Source: Novosphingobium sp. ST904
GTDB lineage: Bacteria; Pseudomonadota; Alphaproteobacteria; Sphingomonadales; Sphingomonadaceae
NCBI RefSeq assembly: GCF_001298105.1
Contig: NZ_LGJH01000140.1
Location: 22,492 to 86,491, forward strand
Direction: 5' to 3'
Length of the DNA: 64,000 nucleotides
Within the stretch, counting starts at the first letter, position 1; the number at the start of each line of letters is the position of its first letter. A model generated the notes under the pieces. That model saw nothing but the letters and a program-made list of their open reading frames with translations, did no database searches and was not told where the DNA came from. Position numbers and translations under genes: made by a program. Shown piece by piece: positions 18,985 to 28,636 of this stretch.

Positions 18985-19005
18985 GTCCGGGGTTTCGCCC
19001 CGGAC
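18985..19005 (+). terminator. Hairpin after small lipoprotein gene
   Basis: GTCCGGGG / CCCCGGAC perfect 8-bp stem with a TTTCG loop, 20 nt after the stop; flanking GGCA...TGCC can extend it. No T-run follows. Confidence 0.5.
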
Positions 19006-19081
19006 ACTTGCCGGTTACAGGCCGACTACAAGCGTCGGCGCCGCTCCTGGCGCCGACCGTTCTTCCCGAGTGCCCCGATCG

Positions 19082-19837
19082 ATGATGAAGGTGTTCCTGG
19101 CGCTGGCCGGTCTGGCCACGCTGGCCGTTGCCCCGGCCGCGCAGGCGGCGAATGCGCCCGCTTCCGCCACTACTGCCGCGAAGAAGGCCAAGGCGCCTGC
19201 CGGGAAGACCGGCACTTCTGCGAAGACCGCCGGGAAGAAGCGGGCGAAAAAGGCTGCCCCCGCACCGAAGCCGCCGATGGCGCGTTCCGAGGATACCGCG
19301 CGGGTCGCCGACTGGGTGGCCTCCTCCGGCGACAACCGTTCGCTGCCCTATGTCATCGTCGACAAGAAGTCCGCTGCGGTCTTCCTGTTCAATGCCAAGG
19401 GCGAACTGGTTTCCGAAGGGCCTGCGCTGGTGGGCATCGCCCCGGGCGACGACGCCACGCCCGGCGTCGGGGCGAAATCCCTTTCCGAGATCGGGCCTGC
19501 CGAGAAGACCACGCCTGCCGGGCGGTTCCTTGCCCGGTTCGGCTGGGCCGCGGGACGCCAGCGGGTGCTGTGGGTGGACTATGCGACCTCGGTGGCGCTT
19601 CACACCATTCCGCCCGCCAACAAGGAACACCGCCGCGACCGAATGCTGTCGCCCACGATCGAGGACAACCGGATCACTTTCGGGTGCATCAACGTCCCGG
19701 TCGCCTTCTACGGCAAGGTTCGCCCGCTGTTCGAGAAGAAGGGTGGATATGTCTATGTCCTGCCCGATACCAAGCCGATCGAGGAAGTGTTCCCGCGCCT
19801 GCGCGTCCAGGCATTCGTGAACGCCGGGGCTTCCTGA
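19082..19837 (+). CDS. L,D-transpeptidase (YkuD-like) family protein
   Basis: 251 residues from the ATG at 19082. Signal peptide MKVFLALAGLATLAVAPAAQA, then a long Lys/Ala-rich linker (about 30-65) that could contact the cell wall. The catalytic domain follows: LPYVIVDKKSAAVFLFNAKGE at its start and RITFGCINVP with the active-site Cys near residue 197, preceded by the HTIPP segment. Such enzymes form 3-3 cross-links or attach proteins to peptidoglycan in the periplasm. The Cys context is GCINV instead of the usual GC(I/V)R, so it belongs to a divergent subgroup. Start could also be the adjacent ATG at 19085. Confidence 0.75.
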   Translation: MMKVFLALAGLATLAVAPAAQAANAPASATTAAKKAKAPAGKTGTSAKTAGKKRAKKAAPAPKPPMARSEDTARVADWVASSGDNRSLPYVIVDKKSAAVFLFNAKGELVSEGPALVGIAPGDDATPGVGAKSLSEIGPAEKTTPAGRFLARFGWAAGRQRVLWVDYATSVALHTIPPANKEHRRDRMLSPTIEDNRITFGCINVPVAFYGKVRPLFEKKGGYVYVLPDTKPIEEVFPRLRVQAFVNAGAS

Positions 19838-20011
19838 TCCTGCGCTTTCCGGGGCGGCCGGGGCTCCCGCGAGGCGCTATCGCGCATCGCGGCGCGAGCG
19901 TGGCTCCGCAGGATTGACCGGGGTCGGGCCCCGATCGGGCGTGCCGCGTAAACCCGTCCGTCCTCGTGCAGCCTGTTTCCCTTTCGCTGCACTTCGGCTA
20001 TCCGCGCGCGG

Positions 20012-21759
20012 ATGAGCGATAACCAGACCCTTTACGCCGCCTTCGCAGGCCACCTCAACGCCGCGCTCGATGCGCTCGAAGCAGCAGGCACGCTGCCCGG
20101 CGGCCTGAAGCGAAGCGCGATCACGGTCGAGCCGCCGCGCGATACTTCGCACGGCGATCTTTCGACCAATGCGGCGATGGTGCTCTCCAAGCCCGCCGGC
20201 ATGAAGCCGCGCGACCTGGCCGAAGCGCTGGTGGCGGAGCTGTCGAAGCTCGATTCGGTGACTTCGGCGGAGATCGCCGACCCGGTTTCATCAACCTTCG
20301 CCTTTCTGACGCCACCTGGATCGCCGAACTGCGTGCGATCGGCGCAATGGGCGCGGACTATGGCCGCTCGGCCATGGGCGGCGGCGCCACCGTCAACGTG
20401 GAATACGTTTCGGCGAACCCCACGGGTCCGATGCACATGGGCCACTGCCGCGGCGCGGTCGTCGGCGATGCACTGGCGACTCTGCTGGAGTTCGCGGGCC
20501 ACAAGGTCATCAAGGAATACTACGTCAACGATGCCGGCGCGCAGGTGCAGGTGCTCGCCCGCTCGGCGCATGTGCGTTATCGTGAAGCGCTGGGCCATGA
20601 CGTCGGCGCGATCCCCGAGGGGCTCTATCCGGGCGAATACCTGATCCCGGTCGGCCAGCAGCTTGCCGCCGAATTCGGCGACAAGTACGCGGACGCGCCC
20701 GAATCGGAATGGCTTGTGCTGTTCCGCGAGAAGGCCGTTGCCGCCATGCTGGTGATGATCAAGCAGGACCTCGCGCTGCTGGGCATCCATCACGACCTGT
20801 TCTCCTCGGAAGCCGAGCTTCAGGCCTCGGGCAAGCCGGACGAGGCCGAGGCATGGCTGCGTTCGAAGGGCCTCGTCTACGACGGCGTGCTCGAAGCGCC
20901 CAAGGGCAAGACGCTTGAGGACTGGGAAGCGGTGGAACTGCCGCTGTTCAGGTCCACCCAGTTCGGCGACGATCAGGACCGCCCGATCAAGAAGTCGGAC
21001 GGCACCTGGACCTACTTCGGCGCTGACCTCGCCTACCACTTCCAGAAGGCCCAGAGCGCCGACGCGCTGGTGGACATCTGGGGGGCGGACCACGCGGGCA
21101 CCGTCAAGCGCATCAAGGCCGCCGTGGCTGCCATGACCGGCGCCGATGGAGAACCCACGCCGTTCGAGATCAAGCTGGTGCAGATGGTCCAGCTCCTGCG
21201 CGACGGCGAGCCGGTGAAGATGTCCAAGCGTTCGGGCAACTTCGTCACGCTGGCCGAAGTCGTCACCGAAGTGGGCAAGGACGTGGTGCGCTTCACCATG
21301 CTGACCCGCAAGCCGGAAGCGCAGATGGACTTCGACTTCGCCAAGGTGGTCGAAGCCTCGAAGGACAACCCGGTGTTCTACGTGCAGTACGCCAATGCCC
21401 GCGTCCACTCGACCCTGCGCAAGGGTGAGGCCGAGGGCGGATTCAAGCCTTCGTCCGAGCACCTCGAACTGCTGGGCGCGGAAGAACTGGAGCTGGTCAA
21501 GCTGGCCGCGCAGTTCCCGCGCATCGTCGAAGCCGCCGCCGCCGCGCGCGAACCGCACCGCATCGCCTTCTTCCTCGGCGACGTCGCGGCCGCGTTCCAC
21601 GGCTACTGGAATCTCGGCAACGACCGCGTCGAAAAGCGCTTTGTTAACGCCGCCGACGGTAATCTTACCAGCGCCCGGCTTTTCCTGGCGGCGCAGATCG
21701 GGCAGCTTGTCCGCAATGGTCTCGCGCTGCTGGGCGTCGAGGCAGTGGAGGAAATGTAA
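20012..21759 (+). CDS. argS: Arginyl-tRNA synthetase, frameshifted as sequenced
   Basis: Charges tRNA-Arg with arginine; essential. The N-terminal Arg-S additional domain is in one frame to about 20278. One G is missing there (GCCGGACCC read as GCCGACCC) and the rest continues in the next frame: [19 protein letters not shown] contains the HIGH-type signature (HMGH), followed by the KMSKRSGN loop and the DALR anticodon-binding domain at the C-terminus. The repaired length of about 582 residues is normal. A disrupted sole argS could not support growth, so sequence error is the likelier explanation. First gene of a run ending in tatC. Confidence 0.96.
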
Positions 21760-21762
21760 GCC

Positions 21763-22590
21763 ATGGCGAACTGGGGCCAGAATCAGGAAGGCGGAGAGGA
21801 TCGCAGGGGCACGTTTCACGACGACCTGAACGCGAACCGCTCCGGCAGCATCTCGGGTTACGACGAACCCGGCCCGATGGAACCCGGTAAGCTGGAACCC
21901 GGTAAGCTGGAACTGGGCGACGAGGATGTCCGCCTGCCCTGGCTCGAAGGCGAGGATGAGGAATTCGAAGACCAGCAGGGTGGCGGCTCAGGCCAGACCC
22001 TGCTGCTCGTCGCGCTGGCGGTCGTTGCCATTCTCGTCATCGTCGGCGGTATCTGGTGGGCTACGCGCCAGAGTTCGGAGCAGCCGCTGGTCGCCAGCGG
22101 CGGCGTGATCGAAGCGCCCAAGACCCCTTACAAGACTCGGCCGGAAAATCCCGGCGGAGACGTCGTGGCCGGCACCGGGGATACGAGCTACGCCGTCGCC
22201 GAAGGTCAGAGCCGCATCCCGCAGATCGGCCAGGGCGATGCGCCGGGTCCGGGCTTCGACGGTCAGCCCGCCCCGCAGCCTTCGCCCGCCGCCAAGCCCG
22301 ACGCCAAGCCTTCGCCGGCTGCCAGCGCCGCGGCGAAGCCGGAACCGGTCGTGAGCGGTGTAGGCGTGCAGGTCGGCGCCTATACCTCCAAGCCCACCGC
22401 CGAAGCCGGCTGGAATGCGCTCAAGGTGCAATATCCCGCGCTCTCCGGCGTCAGCCACCGCATCGTCGAAGGGCAGGCGGACATCGGCAAGGTCTACCGT
22501 CTTCAGGCCGTACCGGGCGATCTCGCTGCGGCGCGGGCGCTGTGCAGCGGCATGAAATCGGCCGGGCTGAGCTGCCAGGTGAAGCAGTAA
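21763..22590 (+). CDS. SPOR-domain membrane protein
   Basis: 275 residues, starting 4 nt after the argS stop. Cytoplasmic acidic N-terminus with a tandem PGKLEPGKLELG repeat (DNA repeat GAACCCGGTAAGCTG at about 21885-21915), a single TM helix (LLLVALAVVAILVIVGGIWWA, about 80-100), a Pro/Ala/Lys linker (about 165-195) and a C-terminal SPOR domain (VGVQVGAYTSKPTAEAGWNAL to the end) that binds denuded septal glycan. Likely acts in the periplasm in cell division. Fixed position between argS and nagZ. Confidence 0.85.
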   Translation: MANWGQNQEGGEDRRGTFHDDLNANRSGSISGYDEPGPMEPGKLEPGKLELGDEDVRLPWLEGEDEEFEDQQGGGSGQTLLLVALAVVAILVIVGGIWWATRQSSEQPLVASGGVIEAPKTPYKTRPENPGGDVVAGTGDTSYAVAEGQSRIPQIGQGDAPGPGFDGQPAPQPSPAAKPDAKPSPAASAAAKPEPVVSGVGVQVGAYTSKPTAEAGWNALKVQYPALSGVSHRIVEGQADIGKVYRLQAVPGDLAAARALCSGMKSAGLSCQVKQ

Positions 22591-22604
22591 GGCAGGGAAA
22601 GGCA

Positions 22605-22636
22605 GGGAGCCCCTGGCTTTCCGGGCTCCCCCTTTC
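22605..22636 (+). terminator. Hairpin after SPOR gene
   Basis: GGGAGCCC / GGGCTCCC 8-bp perfect stem around 10 nt, followed by CCTTT. It could separate argS-SPOR from nagZ-scpAB, or only attenuate. Confidence 0.5.
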
Positions 22637-22739
22637 CCCATGGCGGTGGCGCCGGGGAGGGGGTTCTCCCTGTCCTGTCCACACTTCCCGAAGCCCGAAT
22701 TCTTGCGAAAATCGCAGAATCCTGCGACCAAGCGCGCTT

Positions 22740-23750
22740 ATGACACCCGCCATCTTCGGCCTTTCCGGGCTGACCCTCAGCGCCGACGAGCGCGCGTTCT
22801 TTCGCGATGCCGACCCCGCCGGCTACATCCTGTTCGGCCGCAACGTGCAGGACCGCGAGCAGCTTCGCGCGCTTACCGATGAACTGCGGACCATCCACGG
22901 GCGCGATCGGCTTTACATCACCATCGACCAGGAAGGCGGCCGCGTCGCGCGGATGAAGCCGCCGGTATGGTGCGCCTATCCGCCGGGCGAGGTGTTCGAC
23001 AGGCTTTACGACCTCGCCCCCGCCAGTGCGATCGAGGCGGCGCGGGACAATGCCGAAGCGCTGGGGCTCGACCTTGCGGAAGTGGGCGTCACCGCCGATT
23101 GCCATCCGCCGCTCGACGTGCGCCATCCCGGCGCGCACGACATCGTGGGAGACCGCTCCTTCGGCGCCGACCCGATGCGCGTCGCCGCGTTCGGTCGCGC
23201 CACGCTCCAGGGCCTTGCCCGCGCCGGGATCGTCGGCTGCGTCAAGCATATCCCCGGCCACGGCCGCGCCATGGCGGACAGTCACAAGGAACTGCCGACC
23301 GTCGAAGCCGGCGAAGAGGAACTGGAACGCGACATCGCGCCGTTCCGCATACTGAAGGACGCGGCGTTCGGAATGACCGCGCATGTGCGCTACACGGCCT
23401 GGGATGCGGAAAATCCGGCGACATTGTCTCCCGTGGTGATCCGGGAGATCATTCGCGGGCGCATCGGCTTCACCGGCCTGCTGATGAGCGACGACCTCGA
23501 CATGCAGGCGCTGTCCGGCAGCGTGCCCGAACTGGCCGAGCGCGCGATCGCCGCGGGCTGCGACCTGGCGCTCAACTGCTGGGCGAAGATGGACGACATG
23601 GTCGGCATCGCCAATCGCGTGCCGGCTATGCCGGTGCAGGCGGCAGAGCGGATGGAGCGTGCGCTGGCCTCGGTCGCCGGTGCGACGCCGACGGGCACTC
23701 ACGCCGAACTTCTCGCCCGGCGCGATGCCTTGCTGGCGCAGGCGGCCTGA
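22740..23750 (+). CDS. nagZ: Beta-N-acetylhexosaminidase NagZ (GH3)
   Basis: Cytoplasmic GH3 enzyme cleaving GlcNAc from anhydro-muropeptides in cell-wall recycling. 336 residues from the ATG at 22740 (TPAIFGLSGLTLSADE). Signatures: YILFGRNVQDREQL, LYITIDQEGGRVARM with the substrate-binding region, KHIPGHGRAMADSHKELP (about 163-180) containing the Asp-His general acid/base pair, and GLLMSDDLDMQAL with the nucleophile Asp. The much longer open frame that begins at 22056 overlaps the SPOR gene and is not real upstream of 22740. scpA follows after 2 nt. Confidence 0.93.
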   Translation: MTPAIFGLSGLTLSADERAFFRDADPAGYILFGRNVQDREQLRALTDELRTIHGRDRLYITIDQEGGRVARMKPPVWCAYPPGEVFDRLYDLAPASAIEAARDNAEALGLDLAEVGVTADCHPPLDVRHPGAHDIVGDRSFGADPMRVAAFGRATLQGLARAGIVGCVKHIPGHGRAMADSHKELPTVEAGEEELERDIAPFRILKDAAFGMTAHVRYTAWDAENPATLSPVVIREIIRGRIGFTGLLMSDDLDMQALSGSVPELAERAIAAGCDLALNCWAKMDDMVGIANRVPAMPVQAAERMERALASVAGATPTGTHAELLARRDALLAQAA

Positions 23751-23752
23751 GC

Positions 23753-24565
23753 ATGGACGCGCCTTCGCAGCTTTCCCTCGACGTTTCCGGTGCCGATGCC
23801 GGTTGGGATGGAGAGGAACGGGCCGAAGCCCGCAAGGAAGCGCTCTATCTGGAGATCGACGGCTGGGAAGGGCCGCTCGACCTGCTGCTCGACCTTGCGC
23901 GGCGGCAGAAAGTGGACTTGCGCCGTATCTCGATCCTCGAACTGGTCGCGGCCTACCTCGATTATATCGAGCAGGCCGAAGCGCTGCGGCTGGAACTGGC
24001 GGCGGACTATCTGGTGATGGCGGCCTGGCTTGCCTACCTCAAGTCCGCGCTGCTGCTCCCCAAAGAGGAGCAGGCCGATCCGGGGCCGGAAGAACTGGCC
24101 TTGCGCCTGCAGCTGCGACTGCAACGCCTGGGTGCGATGCGCGAGGCGGCAGCACGCCTGATGGGGCGCGATCGCCTTGGCCGCGATGTCTTCGTGCGCG
24201 GCGCGCCGGAAGGTCTCAGGGTGGAGCGCAAGTCGGCCTGGCAGTGCTCTTGGTATGACCTCGTGCGCGCTTATGGCGATGTGAAGGTGCGCAGCCAGCC
24301 GGTGGTCCACATGGTTCGCGAACGCATGGTCATGACGCTGGACAGCGCGATTGCCCGCGTATCCTCGATGCTGGGCGTATCGCTGGAGTGGATGGACCTG
24401 CGCGATTTCCTTCCCCCTGCGAGCGAAAGCTGGGCCAACCCGCAACTGCGCCGCTCCGCACTGGCCTCCAGCTTCGTGGCCGCGCTCGAACTGGCGCGTA
24501 CCGGCAGGGCCGAGATCGCGCAGGAACGGACCTTCGGGCCGCTTCGCCTCAAGGCCTGCAAGTAA
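23753..24565 (+). CDS. scpA: Segregation and condensation protein A
   Basis: Kleisin subunit of the SMC-ScpAB chromosome condensin. 270 residues from ATG 23753. The kleisin N-terminal signature LEIDGWEGPLDLLLDLARRQ is at about 30-49, LAADYLVMAAWLAYLKS follows, and the C-terminal winged-helix part ends at LRLKACK. Starts 2 nt after nagZ; scpB begins 1 nt after its stop, so all three are probably coupled. Confidence 0.95.
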   Translation: MDAPSQLSLDVSGADAGWDGEERAEARKEALYLEIDGWEGPLDLLLDLARRQKVDLRRISILELVAAYLDYIEQAEALRLELAADYLVMAAWLAYLKSALLLPKEEQADPGPEELALRLQLRLQRLGAMREAAARLMGRDRLGRDVFVRGAPEGLRVERKSAWQCSWYDLVRAYGDVKVRSQPVVHMVRERMVMTLDSAIARVSSMLGVSLEWMDLRDFLPPASESWANPQLRRSALASSFVAALELARTGRAEIAQERTFGPLRLKACK

Positions 24566-24566
24566 G

Positions 24567-25217
24567 ATGACACAATCCATGGATGACCTACTCCGCGCGG
24601 TGGAGGCGACGCTGTTCGCCGCCGAGCAGCCGCTGACGGTCGAGCAGATATCGAACCACCTCGGACAGGCGGAGGTCCGCTCCGCGCTCGTCCAACTTCA
24701 GGCGCATTACCAGGGGCGCGGCGTGCTCCTGGTGGAACGCGGCAAGCGCTGGCATTTCGAGACCGCGCCCGATCTTGCCCATCTGCTGCGCCGCGAGAAG
24801 GAGGACGTGCGCCGCCTTTCCCGCGCCGCCACCGAGGTGCTGGCGATCGTCGCCTATCACGAGCCGGTCAGCCGCGCCGAGATCGAGGCGATTCGCGGCG
24901 TGCAGACGGCCAAGGGCACGCTCGACGTGCTGATGGAGGCGGGCTGGGTGCGCGTTGCCGGCCGCCGCGAGGTGCCGGGGCGTCCGGTGATCTACGCGAC
25001 GACGCCGGATTTCCTGGCGCATTTCGGGCTCGGCTCCTTGCGGGAACTGCCGGGCTTGGAGGAACTGCGCGCGGCGGGCCTGCTCGATCCTGTGGATGAC
25101 GAGATGATCGAAACCGCGCTGCGCCCCGGCAAGGTGCCCGGCGAGGACGAGGAAGCGGCGGCCGATGCCGCAGAGGACTGCGACGACGTGGACCTCTCCC
25201 CGGAAGATGACCGCTGA
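24567..25217 (+). CDS. scpB: Segregation and condensation protein B
   Basis: Dimeric winged-helix partner of ScpA and SMC. 216 residues from ATG 24567, with MDDLLRAVEATLFAAEQPLT at the start and the central family motif ATEVLAIVAYHEPVSRAEIE then IRGVQTAKGTLDVLMEAGWV. The C-terminus is strongly acidic (EDEEAAADAAEDCDDVDLS), as in alphaproteobacterial ScpB. The scpB-tatA order is conserved in this group. Confidence 0.95.
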   Translation: MTQSMDDLLRAVEATLFAAEQPLTVEQISNHLGQAEVRSALVQLQAHYQGRGVLLVERGKRWHFETAPDLAHLLRREKEDVRRLSRAATEVLAIVAYHEPVSRAEIEAIRGVQTAKGTLDVLMEAGWVRVAGRREVPGRPVIYATTPDFLAHFGLGSLRELPGLEELRAAGLLDPVDDEMIETALRPGKVPGEDEEAAADAAEDCDDVDLSPEDDR

Positions 25218-25324
25218 GCGACTGCACTTGGTCAGATCAATGACGGACTGGCAAGTTCGCGCCAAAGTGCCTAGATGGACCCTATGCGATCGGAATCGGT
25301 CGCACGGTTTTTGGAGTTGAGGTT

Positions 25325-25567
25325 ATGGGTAGCTTCTCGATCTGGCACTGGATGATCGTCCTGGTGATCGTGCTCGTGCTGTTCGGACGCGGCCGCGTGT
25401 CGGAAATCATGGGTGACTTCGGCAAGGGCATCAAGAGCTTCAAGCAGGGCATGAACGAGGAAGAGGCGAGTAAGACGCCGTCCGCTCCGGCCCCGCAGAT
25501 CACGGCTCAGCAGCCCGACGCTCCGGTTGCTCCGGCGAATGCCGAGAACAAGACCGAGCAGTCGTAA
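25325..25567 (+). CDS. tatA: Twin-arginine translocase subunit TatA
   Basis: Pore-forming subunit of the Tat system that exports folded proteins across the inner membrane. 80 residues: N-terminal TM helix ([16 protein letters not shown]), hinge FGRGR, amphipathic helix ([18 protein letters not shown]) and a disordered Pro/Ala tail. First of tatABC, 107 nt after scpB, enough for its own promoter. At least one candidate Tat substrate (the GH43 lipoprotein at 57112) lies in the window. Confidence 0.95.
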   Translation: MGSFSIWHWMIVLVIVLVLFGRGRVSEIMGDFGKGIKSFKQGMNEEEASKTPSAPAPQITAQQPDAPVAPANAENKTEQS

Positions 25568-25591
25568 GAACGCGCCGGACCCGCTCTCGCG

Positions 25592-26014
25592 ATGTTCGAC
25601 GTAGGTGCTTCAGAGCTGCTTCTGATCGTCATCGTGGCGGTCGTTGTCATCGGGCCGAAGGACATGCCCCTGGCAATGCGCACGGCTGGCCGCTGGATCG
25701 GCAAGATGCGCAAGATTTCCGGCCACTTCCGTGCAGGCATCGACGCCATGGTGCGCGAGGCCGAACTGGAGGACATGGAACGCAAGTGGCGTGAACAGAA
25801 CGAAGCCATCATGAAGGCGAATCCGGTCTTGCCGGATATCAACGACATGCAGGCTCCCACTGCTTCGCCTTCGATCCCGCAGCTTGCCGAAGACAAGCCG
25901 GTTGCGGATGGCCCGGTTACGGATGCGGGGGCCGACAAGGGCGACCCCGCCAAGCCCGAAACCGTCTCTTCCAGCGGGAAGGCCGAATTCCACCTCCCGC
26001 CGCCGCCCCCCTGA
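25592..26014 (+). CDS. tatB: Twin-arginine translocase subunit TatB
   Basis: Receptor-complex subunit of the Tat system, binding signal peptides with TatC. 140 residues: MFDVGASELLLIVIVAVVVIGP gives the TM helix with the conserved Glu8, followed by the amphipathic APH segment (MPLAMRTAGRWIGKMRKI) and a long Pro/Asp-rich C-terminal tail. Lies 24 nt after tatA and 12 nt before tatC. Confidence 0.95.
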   Translation: MFDVGASELLLIVIVAVVVIGPKDMPLAMRTAGRWIGKMRKISGHFRAGIDAMVREAELEDMERKWREQNEAIMKANPVLPDINDMQAPTASPSIPQLAEDKPVADGPVTDAGADKGDPAKPETVSSSGKAEFHLPPPPP

Positions 26015-26026
26015 TAGAAGCGCGCC

Positions 26027-26845
26027 ATGCAGCCATTCCGCATTTCCGATATCGACGATTCGCAGGCTCCACTGCTCGATCACCTGATCGAACTGCGGGC
26101 CCGTCTGCTGCGGGCTTTCCTCGCCTTTGCGGTAGCGTTCGGCATCTGCTTCTACTTTTCCGGCGACATCTTCTCGTTCCTCGTCCGGCCGCTGACCGAA
26201 GCGTTCCCGCCGGGGCAGGGCAAGCTGATCTACACCAAACTCTACGAAGCCTTCTTCGTCGAGGTGAAGATCGCGCTGTTCGCGGCCTTCTTCGTCAGTT
26301 TCCCGGTCATCGCCAACCAGATCTGGGCTTTCGTGGCGCCCGGCCTCTACGCCAAGGAAAAGAAGGCGTTCCTGCCGTTCCTGGTGGCGACGCCGATCCT
26401 CTTCACGATGGGCGCCGCGCTGGCCTACTACGTGGTCATGCCCACCGCGTTCCACTTCTTCCTCGGTTTCGAGGGGCAGAAGGGCGGCCTCAAGCTGGAA
26501 GCGCTGCCCGGCACCGGCGATTATCTCGCGCTCGTCATGCAGTTCATCCTCGCCTTCGGCATCAGCTTCCTGCTGCCGGTGCTGCTGATGCTGCTTAACC
26601 GCGCCGGGATCATAACCCGCGCGCAGTGCGTCAGTGCGCGTCGCTATGCCGTTGTCGCCATCTTCATCATCGCGGCCGTGGCGACCCCGCCGGACGTCGT
26701 TTCGCAGCTCCTGCTCGCGGTGCCGCTGCTGGCGCTCTACGAAGGCACGCTGCTGTTCATGTGGTTCACCGAAAAGCGCGACGCGCGCGAAAAGACCCCG
26801 GAAGAGGCAGAAGCCCCTGCCGAGAGCGGCACGCCGGTCGCCTGA
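26027..26845 (+). CDS. tatC: Twin-arginine translocase subunit TatC
   Basis: Multi-spanning core of the Tat receptor. 272 residues, six TM helices. Conserved start HLIELRARLLRAFLAFAVAF, the FVAPGLYAKEKKAFLPF loop with essential Phe-x-x-x-Gly/Glu residues, and VIATPPDVVSQLLLAVP-type sequence (VATPPDVVSQLLLA) in TM5. C-terminal tail is charged and cytosolic. A strong bidirectional hairpin follows. Confidence 0.97.
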   Translation: MQPFRISDIDDSQAPLLDHLIELRARLLRAFLAFAVAFGICFYFSGDIFSFLVRPLTEAFPPGQGKLIYTKLYEAFFVEVKIALFAAFFVSFPVIANQIWAFVAPGLYAKEKKAFLPFLVATPILFTMGAALAYYVVMPTAFHFFLGFEGQKGGLKLEALPGTGDYLALVMQFILAFGISFLLPVLLMLLNRAGIITRAQCVSARRYAVVAIFIIAAVATPPDVVSQLLLAVPLLALYEGTLLFMWFTEKRDAREKTPEEAEAPAESGTPVA

Positions 26846-26872
26846 ACCTCCGGCAATATCCTGAACGCCTGA

Positions 26873-26897
26873 GGCAAGGGGATCCGATCCCCTTGCC
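26873..26897. terminator. Bidirectional hairpin between tatC and amidohydrolase
   Basis: GGCAAGGGGAT-CCG-ATCCCCTTGCC, perfect 11-bp stem with a 3-nt loop, between convergent genes (tatC ends 26845; amidohydrolase ends 26915). No long T-run on either side. Confidence 0.65.
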
Positions 26898-26914
26898 GGC
26901 TTACGCGGCGCGGT

Positions 26915-28636
26915 TCACTTTTCCGCCTCGTCCTTGGCCGGGATCACGCGGTCCTTGGACGCCGACCATGCCAACTGACCGCCGATCCACGTTTCAAGCA
27001 CGCGGGTAGCACGAAGCTTCTCGGGCGTGGCCAGCATCGGGTCTGCATCGACGAACAGAAAATCGGCCCGGTATCCCTTGGCGATGCGCCCCAGGCGATC
27101 CTCCGCGAACATCGCGTAGGCTGCCCCGGTTGTATAGGCATTGAGCGCGGCTTCGCGGCTGAGCGCTTCCTGCGGCTGCCAGCCGTTGAAGGGCTGCCCG
27201 TCTGCCCCCTGGCGGGTGATGGCAACGGCAAGGCCGACGAAAGGCTGCGAAGGCTCCACCGGCGTGTCGGAACCGAAGGCCAGCGTTGCCCCCGCTGCCG
27301 CGATCGATTTCCACGCATAGGCGCCGGCAAGGCGGTCAGGCCCGAGCCGGGCTTCCGCCATCGTGCGGTCCGAAGCTTCATGCTGGGGTTGCATGGAAGC
27401 TATCGTGCCGAATTTTCCGAAGCGGGCGATATCCGCAGGGTCCACGATCTGGGCATGTTCGATGCGCCAGCGCCGGTCGCCCTTGTAGGTCGCCGACAGG
27501 TCCTGGATCGAATCGAGCACGGTGGCGTTGGCCTGGTCGCCGATGGCGTGAACGGCGACCTGGAAGTGGTCCATCGCCGCGCGGCTCATGAGATTGCCGA
27601 GCTGGGTCTCGTTCAGGCGCGGAAGGCCCTTGTTGTTCGGCGCATCGGCGTAGGGCCGCTTGAGCCAGGCCCCTCGCGAACCCAGCGCACCGTCGAGATA
27701 GAGCTTCACCCCGTTCATCTTCAGCCGGTCTTCATAGAGCCACGGCGTGGGGCGGGGGCCGCCGATCAGCGCCATATTGTCGATGCCGTCGGCATAGCTG
27801 ACGATGCGGATGCGCAGGTGCCCCGAATCGGCGGCACGGCGCATGGCCTGCCAGTCCTCGATCGAAGTGCCCATGTCCGCGATCGCGGTGACTCCCTGAG
27901 CGAGCAGTGCAAGCTGCGCTTCGCCCAGGGCGGTGTCGCGGTCCTCGGGGCGGGGCTTGGGCAGCTTCGTCTCGATCAGCGGCATGGCGCCGTCCACGAA
28001 GACGCCGGAGGGCTGCTTGCCCCCGGCGATGCGCAGGATTTCGCCGCCGGGCGGGGTGGCTGTCGTCGCGGTGATGCCGGCGGCCGAGATGGCGGCACCG
28101 TTGGCCCAGCCAGCATGGCCGTCCACGCGGGTCAGCCAGGCGGGCCTGCCGCCCGTCACCCGGTCGAGTTCGGCGGCGGTGGGCATGCGGTCGAGGCCCC
28201 ATTGCACCTGGTTCCACCCGCTGCCGAGGATCCACGGCGCATCCGGGTGCGCCGCGGCCCAGGCGGCGACGCGGGAAAGCGCCTCGTCGAGCGATTTCGT
28301 GGCCGAGAGGTCCAGCGTCATCTTCGCGAAGCCGGTGCCCATGACATGGCCGTGCGCATCTATCATGCCGGGCACGATCACGCGGCCCTTGCCGTCCACC
28401 TGATAGTCGACCTTCTTGGGCCGCTTGTCGCCATGGCGGTAGACTTCGGCGATGCGGCCGTCATTGGCGATCAGGAAGCCTGCGAAGCGCTCCACGCCGC
28501 CCTTGCCGTCGGGCGTGACGCCATCGACGTTATCGACGAGAACGTCGGCATGGGCTTTCGAGGCCAGCACCGGGGATGCGGCGATGGCCGTGGAGGCGAG
28601 CAGCAGCGCGAAGGCTGCGCCGTTCCGTGAATTCAC
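26915..28636 (-). CDS. Secreted amidohydrolase-family protein (YtcJ-like, amidohydrolase 3)
   Basis: 573 residues. Signal peptide NGAAFALLLASTAIAASPVLA, then VIVPGMIDAHGHVMGTG with the metal-binding HxH, and late metal/catalytic segments (HAIGDQANATVLD, FGSDTPVEP with the Asp). The composite beta-sandwich ends near LATPEKLRATRVLETWIGG. Members hydrolyse amides, N-acyl amino acids or cyclic amides; the substrate cannot be deduced. The ATG overlaps the stop of the upstream dehydrogenase by 4 nt (ATGA), so the pair is an operon. Confidence 0.85.
   Translation of the reverse strand: MNSRNGAAFALLLASTAIAASPVLASKAHADVLVDNVDGVTPDGKGGVERFAGFLIANDGRIAEVYRHGDKRPKKVDYQVDGKGRVIVPGMIDAHGHVMGTGFAKMTLDLSATKSLDEALSRVAAWAAAHPDAPWILGSGWNQVQWGLDRMPTAAELDRVTGGRPAWLTRVDGHAGWANGAAISAAGITATTATPPGGEILRIAGGKQPSGVFVDGAMPLIETKLPKPRPEDRDTALGEAQLALLAQGVTAIADMGTSIEDWQAMRRAADSGHLRIRIVSYADGIDNMALIGGPRPTPWLYEDRLKMNGVKLYLDGALGSRGAWLKRPYADAPNNKGLPRLNETQLGNLMSRAAMDHFQVAVHAIGDQANATVLDSIQDLSATYKGDRRWRIEHAQIVDPADIARFGKFGTIASMQPQHEASDRTMAEARLGPDRLAGAYAWKSIAAAGATLAFGSDTPVEPSQPFVGLAVAITRQGADGQPFNGWQPQEALSREAALNAYTTGAAYAMFAEDRLGRIAKGYRADFLFVDADPMLATPEKLRATRVLETWIGGQLAWSASKDRVIPAKDEAEK

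Noticed and set aside
20012..21759. Programmed ribosomal frameshifting as the explanation for broken genes
   Set aside because: The breaks lack slippery heptamers and conserved positions and affect unrelated genes in the same way; base loss in the sequence is simpler.
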